Source of the DNA: Stomorhina lunata | Lineage: Eukaryota > Arthropoda > Insecta > Diptera > Rhiniidae | Length of the DNA stretch: 64,000 nucleotides | NCBI GenBank assembly: GCA_933228675.1 | Contig: OW121741.1 | Coordinates: 37,601,952 to 37,665,951, forward strand | Reading direction: 5' to 3' | In this document: positions 23,088-35,036 of the stretch, piece after piece | Numbering within the stretch: the first letter of the stretch is position 1 | How the letters are laid out: the number at the start of each line of letters is the position of its first letter | The notes under the pieces: model-generated | Database searches by the model: none | Told to the model about the DNA's origin: nothing | The model's input: only the letters and a program-made list of their open reading frames with translations | Made by a program: the position numbers and the translations under genes

Positions 23088-23348
23088 AGTTTGAGTTTAA
23101 TTAAACTAATTGGGCCTATTGTGGATGTTATTGAAAGACAATTTCAATATAATTTTCCCGACGTTTCGTCGATTTTTTGTCGACTTCTTCAGGGGATCGT
23201 TACTGTTACTTTTAAATGTTTTAATGTAAATTAATCGTTTTTATAGAAGAAGTCGACAAAAAATCGACGAAACGTCGGGAAAATTATATTGAAATTGTCT
23301 TTCAATAACATCCACAATAGGCCCAATTAGCTTAATTAAACTCAAACT
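23088..23348. repeat. Inverted repeat, two 103-bp arms and a 55-bp loop
   Basis: Arms 23088-23190 and 23246-23348 are almost perfect inverted copies. Each arm contains CGACGTTTCGTCGATTTTTT and GTCGACTTCTTC; read on the other strand this is CTGAAGAAGTCGAC (left arm only for the CTG), then TCGACGAAACGTC, the type of sequence found near ends of Penelope-like retroelements. Confidence 0.85.
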
Positions 23349-26300
23349 AGTTTTTTTCACATTTGTAATGTCCACCAAATTAAATTTGGCATTGATGCTA
23401 AATAAACGAAATAAGTCTTTGATGCATCTGGGTGTGCATGTTAAAAGAGGACTACGGGAGCCATGATTTCCGCTAGCAAGCAGCCGGTTGGGGGGAAGCG
23501 TCCTTTTCTCCATACATCCTTTTTCTTACAACAAGATATTATTAAAGACTCCCTTTTTAGTAACTCTACTCTATAATGCTACAAATGGACCACTGTGACT
23601 AAACATCTAACAAAAGAAATTATAATACCCCAAAATTCAGTCACTATTTGAACTCTAAACAAAGGTATAAGTTTACTATGACCAGTAAGTTAAGTCACCC
23701 TGATGTCCTAGGGACTATTGCCTCGAAACCCTCACCTACCAATGCTCTAATGGCATAAAAAACTATCCTAGAGCCCCACATTCAAAGCTACTTCATTCTA
23801 TTAACTATACCATTGAAATAAGCAAACCACTATCATTCAGTTTACAAATCCATTCTGGACACAAATTTATTTATATTTAAAATTTAAAAATACTATAATT
23901 TAACATTATCTTTTAAAATTTGCTTAAAAATCATGATATAAACAAAAATATCATATTTAAAGAAAGCTTTTACTTATGAAAATTAATAGAATTAAAAAAA
24001 GAAATATAATCAAAAATAGTGGATAATTGATAAAAAAAAATTTAAATATTCATGGAAAAGTGTGAAAATTTTATACCAAAAAGATAAATTTAGTAATAAA
24101 TTTTCTAGTATTTTAAGGATCTTGAGCCCATTGTGCAAACAGTTATAAAAAAATATATAAATCAAACAGCTGATCTCTAGAAGCAGAAACTAGGCAATTG
24201 GAATGTTGAATAAAATCAATAAAACTAAGAGATTTATTTCTTTTTATCAAACAATCTGTATGTTGTACCCAGATTGTACTCTTGTAATAATAAAATTACT
24301 CTTAAAATTTACTAATTGTTGCTTCTATCGGTATGAAGAAGGCCTCCTTGTTCGAACTCGATCAAGTTGCTATAGGTTGCTTAAAAAGATTTCTTGTACT
24401 AATGCATATATCTCTTTATATTTTTGTCATCTTGTTTGATTTGCTTTTTTTATTTCTTCTTTTTTTTACGATTTCAGAAAACAAAAGCATCTTTTACAAA
24501 TCTTTTGAAGTTTTTAGGGTTTCAAATTGTAATTTAAGAATTTGATTAATGCTTAGTTTACAAAATTTAGTGTTAGTTTACTTTAATTCATTTTTTTGTT
24601 ATTATTATTTTTTTTTTTTAACTAGATTTAAGATATACATTTTACGTTTTTAAATTTTTAACTACTTATTAAAACTTTTAATATAAATAGCCGATTTCCA
24701 TTAAAATTCATAAAGATACAAAATTTTTTTTTTAACATTTGATTAAACAAGAGTTTTTTTTTATAATCACTTTTTGAATTTTTTATATATATTTTCTGAA
24801 ATTATGTCCATTTTTGATATTTCCAATATTTAGATATTTCGTTTTTTTTATGTTAGAAAATTTTACATCCCATTTGTATATTATTTTAGATTTTTATATA
24901 CATAAGGATCTTATGGAAGATTATTATCAAATTTTGAAAAATTTTTTACTATTATAATTCAAGTATGGCTTGAATTACAAAACTAAGGAATTTAAGTTTT
25001 CATACTTTGCGACGAGCACATTATTTGGTGAGAATTTGGGAAACACTGGGTCATAAAATAATAAACAATTCTTTGATTTTGTTTCGCAAGTTGGTTTATA
25101 ATTTAGATGATGTTTGTGCGTGTGATGATTTGCATGTTGATAATGATGATAACGATGATGATGTCTTTAAATATATTGAATATGCACTCTCCTCTCCAGA
25201 CTTCATATATTGGACTTCTCTTTCTGTTTTGGCATAATTTATTTTTTTAGGGGTTTCGTAAAACCTTACCTAGGCTGGGATTATATAACCACGAGAGGAA
25301 TGGATCTGGGATCCAGGGTCCCAATATCCTTCGTGGCAAGTTTTCAAATTAAGCCTTTTGGGAAAACTCCAAGGTTATTATTATCTTGAACTAATGATTG
25401 CTGCTAATTGAAAACATTTACTAGTTAAGTCACAAGTTAATCCAAATATCTAAAGAAATCAATTTTAGTACTTTTCTTTTTCTTAAACAAAATTTTTCTT
25501 ATGTTACCTTTTTTTTCCTTTCGACTAGTTTAGGGATGCGATGTGGTTTCCAATTTAATGGATGATATATTTGAAAATATAATGATGACTTTCAAAAAAA
25601 ATTAAAGTTCCAAAGTTTTAATGAAGATAAAAAAAAGATGTTGTTCACTTTATAAAGGTTCGATGAAAAAGGAAGCAACGTGGTCTTTTTAGAAGCGTCA
25701 TAAGCTTGGTTTTTCACTTTATTATTGAATATCTGCAGTATTTGTAATAGAATTGTAAAAATTCATAGAAATGTCAAAACGAAAAATAAATTTGAAGTTG
25801 CCACTAACAGAATCCACAGGATGATCTTTAAAACACTTCTTTTTTTTTGAATTTGAACCAAAGGAACTTTATTTATAATTATGGACGGACAGACGATCAA
25901 ACTGACGGACAAAAGTTCGGACAAGCGGACAAAGTTCAACGATAAAATTAAAAAAAGGTCAAAAACATTTTTATGAACCTGAACATTCCTAAAAACTATG
26001 CCAAAAATCTCCTAAATTAAGTTTAGTCAAGACATAAACCTCATCATCATCATTGTTATTTTGTTAGATAATTTTACAAACACAACCCTGGTTCACGAAG
26101 ATGTGTGATGACATGGTCTAATATTCATTTAAAACATTATAATTTTGATACAAAAAACCATATATAAAAACTTTAAACACCATAGTTGTTAATTTTTGGT
26201 GAAAACGAAAAAAAAAAAAAATTTTTTGGAGGTGGAGAAAACGACCATCACACATTGGCCCTTTTAGCACCAAGCCACAGAAATATAACCTGCATATAAA

Positions 26301-26961
26301 AGTTCCTAAAAATACGAAAATTTATTGAAATATTGTGCAAATTTAATTTTGAATTAAAATGTTGACACATGTATTATTCAGTATTTACAATTTTACCGAC
26401 TTTTTTAAAAGACCTTCTTTCAAAGATTTAACAGTTGTTTCTGTTACCTTTTTGTATAAAGTGGTACACTAAAGGATATAATTGGACATGTTCTGGAACG
26501 CCTTCTTTCTACACCTTAGATGAAATTGCCTTTGCTTTCTCTGAAATAAAAAAAGCTGTATTTGTAGGCATTTTGTAAAAAAAATGTTTGTTTATCGTGT
26601 CTTCTACTATAAATGCTTGAATTCTTTATTAAATTACAATATAAAATTTATTTTTAAACTGTTGCAAATTTCATTCCACTTTAGTATTTTCTACTCGTAA
26701 TATTAAAACGTAAATATTCTGACCGCAAATGTGAACATGTAAACAGGATAATATTTATAATCCAAAAGTTTAGCCATTCAAAGATTCAGTAGCCACATAA
26801 ACATTATACGAAATAACTTTTTATTTTTATATTATCAGTAATGATAAATCAAATCCTGTAATTATCTTAATGTATGTGGCAGACGATGTTTTAGTGCACA
26901 TTTCGTTATTAACTCATTTTTGGAAATTGCGTTAAAATGTGATTTGTACATTTTTAGATTA
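23349..26961. other. AT-rich intergenic sequence without recognised genes
   Basis: No motif-bearing frames. A GAT-rich stretch (25130-25160) and a decayed GACGGACAAA region near 25885-25925 that may be a HINE remnant are the only structures seen. Confidence 0.45.
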
Positions 26962-27306
26962 AAAAAAAATAAGATTTGTAGACATTCGCACTAAAACGAA
27001 CTAATAATTTTTCGTGCTCTACAGTTTCCTAGTATGGGACGCCTACCATATAAAAAAAAACTTAGCTAAATACTAAGCCATCTCGATCAGGATTCTTCTT
27101 CAATTCTGATGAAGACAGAATCAGGAATGTAGAATCCACAGACGTAGCAGTCTTATAGCTTGACTATCAGAGAATATATTTATCATCACTTTTGTGAGGT
27201 CATTAATATCAGTCAAATTCATTTATGACCAGAATTGATTCGTTAGTTTTTTTTGCTCTATATATGACCCAGATTTAAGAGAATGATCTTCCTTTCGATT
27301 TAAATA
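26962..27306 (+). repeat. Dispersed repeat R1, left copy
   Basis: Starts near GATTTGTAGACATTCGCACT and ends near CCTTTCGATTTAAAT. It matches 33515-33828 in direct orientation with many substitutions and small indels. No coding content. Confidence 0.75.
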
Positions 27307-28069
27307 AATTTAAATTTAAATCCATAAAAAAACAATCATTGAAGTTTAAAAAATATTAAAAATCCCTCATGATTTTTATTTGTTCAAAAATTTTGTTTCT
27401 TTTTTCAATCCGATGGAAATAAAATATATAAAAATCGTTTGGGATATTTATCAGTATAGTTCAAAATAATTTTCATCTTTTTTCATCCGATGAAAACAAA
27501 TTTTGATAGAAAAAATTCAAATTTTATTTCTGTATTTGTCCGGGTATAAAGCACCTTTAGGACGTTTAAATAGCAATAAATTCAATTATTGTTGCAAATT
27601 TTATATCGAAATGGGTTTGGGCAACAAATGGTCGTTGGGTAAGTGCGTTTAAAACGTTTAAAAGTTAATTTTTTTAGAAATAGCGACGCGAATCAAAGAA
27701 ACCACCAATAGTTACCATTAGAATTATTATCTTTAACTTCGATGTCCTTAAACATTGCAACAAATTAAAAACATTCATACATTCATTGTTGAAAATTTTG
27801 AAATTTCATAAACATTTTATTTTTTCAAAGTCAAAACAGAAGTTCAAAAATAAAACAACCAATAAAATATTTTTCTGTTCGGATATTTATCGTTATAGAT
27901 ATTTAAAATTTTCATCATGAGGGATATTTATATTTCAAATATAAATCCCTGTTTTTTTATTTTTCGATCGAAATGAAAAAAAATTTTCATCGCTAATGAT
28001 ATTTATACTTGATGGATTTAAAAAATAAAACGATCTCCGGTCTCTGTTTAAAATTCATTTTTTTAGTTT
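27307..28069. other. AT-rich sequence, nothing recognised
   Basis: No gene or repeat ends seen; short repeats of TTTTCATCCGATG words near 27405-27495. Confidence 0.4.
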
Positions 28070-28300
28070 TGCTATAAAAATTGCTAACAAAAAAATAAAA
28101 AAAAGTAATATTTTTTTGTAGCAAAAATTTTTCATTTCAAAATATTTTATTAAAAAAATATGAAAACTTAAAATGTATGAAACTAAAAAAATATGAGAAA
28201 TTTTGAAATTGAATACCAATAGCAGACTAAAAATTTTTGAACTACAAAATATGAGGAATTCAAATATTACAACTTAAAATTTGTTTATGTTATAATATTG
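28070..28300 (+). repeat. Dispersed repeat R2, inverted relative to 33120-33420
   Basis: ATTTTTCATTTCAAAATATT, ATATGAGAAATTTTGAAATT and AAATATGAGGAATTCAAATA all occur as reverse complements in 33120-33420. Confidence 0.65.
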
Positions 28301-28497
28301 AAACTTGATTGCAGGCTTTAAATTCTGAAACTTAGAAAATATAAGCATTCAAAATTTTAAAAATCCAAGATTTAAAACAAAAACTTCTTAAAATAAAATA
28401 AATAATCAACAAAGTCAAACTGAAGCTCCAATTCTAATTTACGTCATACCTCTATTTCCTAATGAAAACTTGTATTCCGCAGAATATTTGCATTTTC

Positions 28498-29794
28498 TTT
28501 TTTTTAGAGGTATAGAACTTCGAATTGAAATAAAACACAAGAAAATCGTTTTAATGTCCATCAATTTGCCTTTATTGGAAGGATAATTTTATGCCATTAA
28601 TGTTTAAATATGATTTCGGTCATGTGGCCGCCGCGGCTGGCTTGAATTTAGCCAATTCTACAGGTCCAATTTTCAACTACTTTTTCGAGCATATGGGGCC
28701 GTATGTTGGCAATAACGCCACGAATGTTGGCTTCCAAGTCCCCTAACGTTTCTGGTTTGTTGGCGTAGACGAGCGACTTCACATATCCCCAAAGAAAATA
28801 ATCCAGTGGTGTCAAATCGCACGATCTTGGTGGCCAATTGACAGGTCCATTCCGCGAAATTATGCGCTCATCGAATGTTTCCTTCAATAAATCAATTGTG
28901 ACGTGCGCTGTGTGGCATGTAGCGCCGTCTTGTTGGAACCACAACTCATCCACATTCATGCCATCCAATTGGGGAACAAAATAGTCGGTTATCATGGCTC
29001 TATACCGGTCTCCATTTATGGTAACTGACTCTCCAGCATTATTTCGGAAGAAGTATGGCCCAATGACTCCACCAGCCCATAGAACACACCAAACAGTCAG
29101 TTTTTGTGGATGTAATGGCGTCTCAAGGGTCTCATGTGGATTCTCTTCACTCCAAATGCGGCAATTTTGCTTGTTGACGTAGCCATTCAACCAAAAATGA
29201 GCCTCATCACTGAACAAAATTTTGCGATGAAAATCAGCATCGAGATCAATCTCATTTTCGGCCCATACACCAAAATCACGACGCATTGCATGGTCTCGCG
29301 GCTTTAATTCTTGCACAAGCTGGATCTTGTAAGGTCGCAAGCCAAGATCTTTGCGCAAAATCTTCCGTAAAGTTGATGGACAAAGCTCCAATTGCTGTGC
29401 ACGGTGGCGAATCGATTCATTCGGGTCCTCTTCAACACTTTGCTCTACAGCGGCAATTGTTTCTTCGGTGCGCACTGTTCGACGTCGCTGCGGATGCGTG
29501 TTATCACATAGAGTAAACGTAGTGCGAAAACGATCCATGGTTAACCGAATTAATTGCTCTGATGGATGATTATGTCGACCATAAAATGGACGGAGCTTGC
29601 GGTAAACTTCGCGAACTGAACCATTATTTTCGAAATAAATTTGCACGATTTGCAAGCGTTGTTCTTTTGTCAACCTGTTCATGATGAAATGGCGAACCAA
29701 ACTAAATATTAATCACTTGACAGCTGACAAAATGGCCGCCAGTTAAAAAAGTGATGCCAACTTAAAGTTCTATACCTCAATAAAAAACACCCGA
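28498..29794 (-). mobile_element. Tc1/mariner-superfamily transposon copy 1, left end damaged
   Basis: Same element as 38426-39729. The right end (AACTTAAAGTTCTATACCTC continuing to ACACCCGA) is good and followed by TA. At the left the repeat is readable from TTTTTTTTAGAGG inward, but the outer GGGTG expected at 28493-28497 reads TTTTC. The outermost bases are therefore lost or mutated and no TA is in place. It carries a nearly complete transposase. Confidence 0.9.
28648..29700 (-). CDS. Tc1/mariner-superfamily transposase, intact catalytic triad, truncated C-terminus
   Basis: DNA cut-and-paste transposase of 350 aa. Residues about 8-130 form the two helix-turn-helix DNA-binding parts (MNRLTKEQRLQIVQIYFENN; later RAQQLELCPSTLRKILRKDL). 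The RNase H-like catalytic part has FSDEAHFW with D165, FQQDGATCHTAH with D258, and RSCDLTPLDYF with D295 and D300. Counting D258 to D295 leaves 36 residues, to D300 leaves 41, so it is either a DD36D arrangement or comparable with the DD41D (rosa-like) group depending on which Asp is used. A TAA right after ENWTCRIG removes the last 17 residues present in the 38520 copy. ATG at 29700 is shared by both copies; a second ATG six codons on is possible. Roughly nine residue differences from copy 2. The frame is open, so the copy may be recent, but whether it is active is unknown. Confidence 0.9.
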   Translation of the reverse strand: MVRHFIMNRLTKEQRLQIVQIYFENNGSVREVYRKLRPFYGRHNHPSEQLIRLTMDRFRTTFTLCDNTHPQRRRTVRTEETIAAVEQSVEEDPNESIRHRAQQLELCPSTLRKILRKDLGLRPYKIQLVQELKPRDHAMRRDFGVWAENEIDLDADFHRKILFSDEAHFWLNGYVNKQNCRIWSEENPHETLETPLHPQKLTVWCVLWAGGVIGPYFFRNNAGESVTINGDRYRAMITDYFVPQLDGMNVDELWFQQDGATCHTAHVTIDLLKETFDERIISRNGPVNWPPRSCDLTPLDYFLWGYVKSLVYANKPETLGDLEANIRGVIANIRPHMLEKVVENWTCRIG

Positions 29795-30549
29795 TATATT
29801 GAGTAAAGTCAAAATTGAATCAACACCCACCAGCCAACTTATACGTCGAATGTCGTGTTTAATTTATATGGTCACACGAATTTCTTATCAATATAATATA
29901 TCAGTTCATGGATAAAAATATTTTTAACTATTGACTTCAAACTTAGATTCGTGCTTTTAACTACTTATAAATAGTTGTACGTGTACCGGTTTGGTCCAGT
30001 TTCCGCGATGAAACGAAAAATGGTCAGTATAGCTTAATAAGATATTTTGCGGAATACAAAGCTTCAGTTTTAAAATTTCCTAATTTAAAATTAGAAACAA
30101 TTAATGGTCATAAGCTCAAAATAAATGATTGAATACAAAATACAAATTTTGTTATCGACAATCTTCTTTAAAAAAATATTGTTAAATTCTTATAGACAAA
30201 TTTAAATTATTGATAATTTTATAAGAAGATTTTTGGTTATCCATAATTCTTTCTATAAATTTTAATGATATCGGTCATTTCTTTAAAAAAATCTGTAAAA
30301 ATTCATGTTTTTGTGCTTTCATAGGGTTTTAAAAGACTTTTGCGATTGTGTCTTGTATATTAAGTATGTATTGTCAAATATGAGCCAATTCCTACAAAAT
30401 AAGGTAAACTGATTTCTGTTACCATATGTAATATTTTTACGCTGAACATTAATAAAATACAACTAATTTGTGGCTGTAAAGGGCCAAAAACGAACGGAAA
30501 GGCATCCCTATGGGAGTTACCCGAAGTAGTAATACTTGTACAAAAATCC
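29795..30549. other. AT-rich sequence, nothing recognised
   Basis: No gene or clear repeat seen between the mariner right end and the HINE fragment. Confidence 0.45.
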
Positions 30550-30690
30550 AGACAGACATCGATAAATCGGCTCAGTGAGTGATTCTGAATCGATCGGTAT
30601 AGGTGGTTCTCAGACCAATACTTTTATGTGTTACAAACATCAACAGAATATACCGATTCCACCTATGGTGGTGACCGTTTTATCGTTATC
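30550..30690 (-). mobile_element. HINE 5'-end fragment
   Basis: CAGACAGACATCGATAAATC, GATTCTGAATCGATCGGTAT and CCACCTATGGTGGTGA are the standard 5'-proximal words of the HINEs here, on the minus strand. The rest is missing. Confidence 0.65.
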
Positions 30691-30770
30691 GTTTATTATC
30701 GTTTTAGCTATGTCCATCTTTCTGTTGAAATCAACATTTTTCTTAATTGTATTCACATCTTCAGCAAATC

Positions 30771-31308
30771 TTATCTTATCTTATCTTATCTTATCTTATC
30801 TTATCTTATCTTATCTTATCTTATCTTATCTTATCTTATCTTATCTTATCTTATCTTATCTTATCTTATCTTATCTTATCTTATCTTATCTTATCTTATC
30901 TTATCTTATCTTATCTTATCTTATCTTATCTTATCTTATCTTATCTTATCTTATCTTATCTTATCTTATCTTATCTTATCTTATCTTATCTTATCTTATC
31001 TTATCTTATCTTATCTTATCTTATCTTATCTTATCTTATCTTATCTTATCTTATCTTATCTTATCTTATCTTATCTTATCTTATCTTATCTTATCTTATC
31101 TTATCTTATCTTATCTTATCTTATCTTATCTTATCTTATCTTATCTTATCTTATCTTATCTTATCTTATCTTATCTTATCTTATCTTATCTTATCTTATC
31201 TTATCTTATCTTATCTTATCTTATCTTATCTTATCTTATCTTATCTTATCTTATCTTATCTTATCTTATCTTATCTTATCTTATCTTATCTTATCTTATC
31301 TTATCTTA
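30771..31308. repeat. (TTATC)n pentanucleotide array, about 107 perfect units
   Basis: Uninterrupted TTATC for about 538 bp, running directly into TTATATTCTTAAACGAGCAA, the reversed 3' end of repeat copy C. On the plus strand all three frames are open (repeating LILSY), producing spurious long frames of up to 267 codons. The other strand reads (GATAA)n, full of stops. Copies A, B and D end in only one or two such units, so this array grew from the element tail. Confidence 0.97.
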
Positions 31309-32956
31309 TATTCTTAAACGAGCAATAATTGTATGTATTTATATATATATAGAATGGCTATCTCGAAAACGGCTCTAACGATTTTGATAAAATTTGGACA
31401 GTGGGTATCTTTTTTGATGTATAGGTCGAAGAATAAGGAACTTTTGGAACTTTTGCCTCTAAGAGGGTAAAAACGGGTAAAAAGGGGAAAAATCGAAAAC
31501 GCTATATCTCGTAAAGTAATAGGTATAGAAACAAAATTAAAATTACGTTTTAAACAACTATGAAAATAAGTGGACAGGTGTTTGGTACTTTTTTGAAACT
31601 ATGTTCGATAGGGGGTAGAAAAGGCTGAAAATAGTTTTTTTGGTACCTTTTTAACCCACTCTTATATTTTAAACTAAAGAATATAGAAAGAAACTTTGTA
31701 CTGCAATCAATAGATGTAAAAGAAACATGAAATACGTATTTGGTACTTTTTTGATTTTGGAGCCGAAATGGGTAAAAAGGGGATAAAATGATAACATAAC
31801 ATCTCCAAAGTAATATGATAGGAACATTATACATTATGTTAACTGCGTTTTAATAAAATGTACCGAATTCAATTTGCACCAAAAAAGTACCAAATATGCA
31901 TATGGAACTTTTAGAAATTAGGGAATAAAAAGGGGGAAAACTTAGTATTTTTTTAAACAAATGAATGTTTGTCTGTATGTATGTTCTTTATAGAATAGTA
32001 AACTGGGAATTTGATCATGTTATGCTCTTTAGTGAAGATGTTGCGGATAAGCCGGCGAAGGTTTTTAAGTTGATGAGACTAATTTCCAACAGATGGCGCC
32101 ACTGAAAATTACTTAAAATTAATAAAATCGTAAACTGTACATTTGATCATGCTATGATCTTTAGCAAAGTTGTAGCGCATGAGCCGCTGAAGGCTTTTTA
32201 GTTGGTATGAATAATTTCCGACAGATGGCGCTACAGAAACATACTCAAAGTCAATTTAATCGTAATCTGTACATTTAATCATGCTACAATCTTAAGCAAA
32301 GTTGTTGCACATGAGCCGACGAAGGTTTTTTAGTTGGTATGAAGAAATTTCGACAGGTGGCGCCACTGAAATTTACTCAAAGTCAATTTAATCGTAAGAT
32401 GTACATTTAATCATGCTATAATCTTCAGCAAAGTTGTTACGGATAAGCCGAAAAAGGTTTATGAATTGGAATGAGCAAAGTCCGACAGGTGGCGCCACAG
32501 AAAATTACTCAAAGTGAATTAAATCGTAAACTGTTAATTTGATCATGTTATAATCATAAGCAAAGTTGTTACGAATAAGCAGACAAAGGTGTCTTATATG
32601 GTACGAACAACTTCAAGTGGCGCCACTTAAAACTACTCAAAATGAAATAAATCGTAAACTGTGCATTTGATCAGACTATAATCTTTAGCAAAGTTGTTGC
32701 GCATGAGTCGACGGAGGTTTCTGTTGGTATGAATAATTTCCAAAATTATTAAAATGAGTTAAACTGTAAACTATGCAAACTACGTGTTGGTCGGACAAAA
32801 TAAATAAAATAATTCAAAATTAACTGAATATTTGTACAATGTCTTTCCTCTAAATTTATTTTAGCACTTTATAAAATAAAATATATAAAAACTTTAAAAT
32901 TTGCCTCAAAATGCTAATCATAAAGCTCCGAGCAAGGCTCGGTCAACCAGGTACTA
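31309..32956 (-). mobile_element. Unclassified end-defined interspersed repeat, copy C
   Basis: Minus-strand copy closest to copy A, with the same internal 130-bp units and the same GTACCTGGTTGACCGAGCCT start (at 32951-32932). Its 3' tail is the expanded TTATC array at 30771-31308. It holds the same 94-codon frame as copy A with a single residue change. Confidence 0.85.
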
Positions 32957-33119
32957 ATACAAATATGAAGTATTTTTTTTTTGTCTTAATCTTCCAAATT
33001 TCATTTGAGTTTCTTTTTGATGATCAATTTGTAATTTTAGTTTTTGGTTATTGAAACTTTTTATTCCTCACATTTTTTCAATTCAAGAATTCTTCGTCTG
33101 CAATTTTAATTTCAACAAT

Positions 33120-33420
33120 TTAGATTCAATATTTGAAATTTTTAGTTTCAATATTTGAATTCCTCATATTTTGCAGTTAAAAAATTCTTAGTTTGCTATT
33201 GGTAGTTTCAATTTCAAATTTTCTCATATTTTTTTAGTTCATAAATTTTAAGTTCAAACATTTTTTTAGAAAAATATTTTGAAATGAAAAATTCTTGCTA
33301 CCAAAAAATATTACTGCCAAAAAATATTTATTTCGTATGCTACCAACAATATGAAAATATTCGAAAACCCAAAATATTTTTAAAAAACTAACAAAAATTG
33401 CTCTATGAATGAAATATTTT
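33120..33420 (-). repeat. Dispersed repeat R2, inverted copy
   Basis: Reverse-complement match to 28070-28300, for example TTTGAATTCCTCATATTTTG and TTTGCTATTGGTAGTTTCAA. Confidence 0.65.
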
Positions 33421-33514
33421 TTGTTTATGCTATTTGAAAAATGAAAAATTTTTCATATTTTTCGTAGCCTAAATTTAATATGAAAAACTATTTTACCAAA
33501 TATTAAACCCTGAT

Positions 33515-33828
33515 AAAAATAACATTTGTAGACATTCGCACTAAATCGAACCAATTATTTTTCGTATTCCACAGTTTTCTAGTATGCAGCGGCAACCATA
33601 TAAAATAACTGAACTATTGAGCCATCTCGATTAGAATAAATTAGGCAGATATAATCCATAGACTTAATTTTAACTTGACTTTTAGGGGATATATTTATCA
33701 CCACTGCAGTTAAGTCATTTATTTCAGTCAAATTTATTTGTGACCAGAATTGATTCGGTAGCTTTTTTGTTCCCTATATGACCCAGTTTTCTAAAGAATG
33801 TTTTCTCTTTCGATTTAAATTGGATTAT
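33515..33828 (+). repeat. Dispersed repeat R1, right copy
   Basis: Direct match to 26962-27306: ATTTGTAGACATTCGCACTA, GACCAGAATTGATTCGGTAG, TATATGACCCAG. Diverged by numerous substitutions. Confidence 0.75.
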
Positions 33829-33907
33829 TTATTTGTTAATGATAACATAATTGACACTATTTAGCAAATAGTTTAGTAGTTTAGACATTCTTCTAATTCA
33901 AGAATTA

Positions 33908-34520
33908 CACGGTGCAACATGAAAAAAAATAACCACATACGGACACCACCACGAGATAGAGGATCAAAAAAAAGAAGACACGTGTCTTTCAGTTTTGTCA
34001 AATGTCCTCCCCTTTTTTGTGGGCGGGGCCTTAAAAATTTGGGCCTCTTTGTCATTTTTGCAATAAAGTGGTCATCTTCTCAGGCTCATATCTTCCAAAC
34101 CGTTAGGAATTTTGATTTACTTTTTGAAACAAAGTTGTAGCTATTGTCATGAGGAATAAAAATAGTGAACACAAAAAATCAAAAAAACGCCATCTTGAAT
34201 ATCAAAATCGCAAAAAAACTAAAAAAAATCGATTTTTTTTAGGCTTTTTTCACATGTTCAGGTTCCTACGTAGCAAACCGTTCAAAATTTAAGAAAACAA
34301 TATACAACAAAAATAAAGCTAAGACCTCACTTAAAAACTTTGTAGAACATACAAACATCCTAGGAATGATCCTTAACACAGTAAAGGTAGCGCTAAGGTA
34401 ACCATAAAAATTAAAAATTTCCCGAAAAAATGTTATTTTTAATGTTTTTTTTTACTTCAACAAGAAAAAATATAACCATATATAGTACAAATACCGCTAC
34501 GTGATGAAAGACAAGAAAGC
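33908..34520. repeat. Long terminal inverted repeat, left arm
   Basis: Inverted match of 37540-38160. The inner limit is approximate because similarity fades; repeated GGTAGCGC..AGGTAACC words continue inward to about 34830. Confidence 0.8.
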
Positions 34521-35036
34521 CCATATCTTCCAGTTTTGGCCCAATTCACCACCATTTAACAGCATTTAGGTAGCGCTTAAGTAACGACAAAAGTGAAAAA
34601 TTCAAAAATTAGCTCTTGTCATAAAAAAGAAAAATTCTCAACATATAAAAAATTAATCTTCAAGATCACAAAATTTTTAAAAATTGATTTTTTTACCTGG
34701 TTATGGACAGGTTAAAAATTCAAGAATCATTCATACGAACATTATATGAATGATCCTCAATATCGTTTAGGTAGCGCCTTGGTAACCGCAAAAGTGAACT
34801 ACTTTTTAGGCTAGGTAGCGCTTAGGAAAAATTAAAAAAGTAAAAAAATCAGCTCTTGCCATAAAAAACCAAAAATCGATTTTTTACCTAACCAGGTCCA
34901 TAGGTAGCAAACCGTTCATTCAAGAAACAATCATGAAACCCTGGACGCAATATATAAGTGATATGATGTTCGCACCGAGGCATTACAAAACACGACGTAA
35001 ATGAGAGCTCAGCGGTAAAAGTTATACGATTTCAAT

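Noticed and set aside
28994..29569. Plus-strand frames opposite the mariner transposase
   Set aside because: Antisense shadows of the transposase; the equivalent frame appears opposite the second copy.
30575..31378. Open frames of 193-267 codons on the plus strand
   Set aside because: They are translations of the TTATC array (repeating LILSY) in three frames; no gene.
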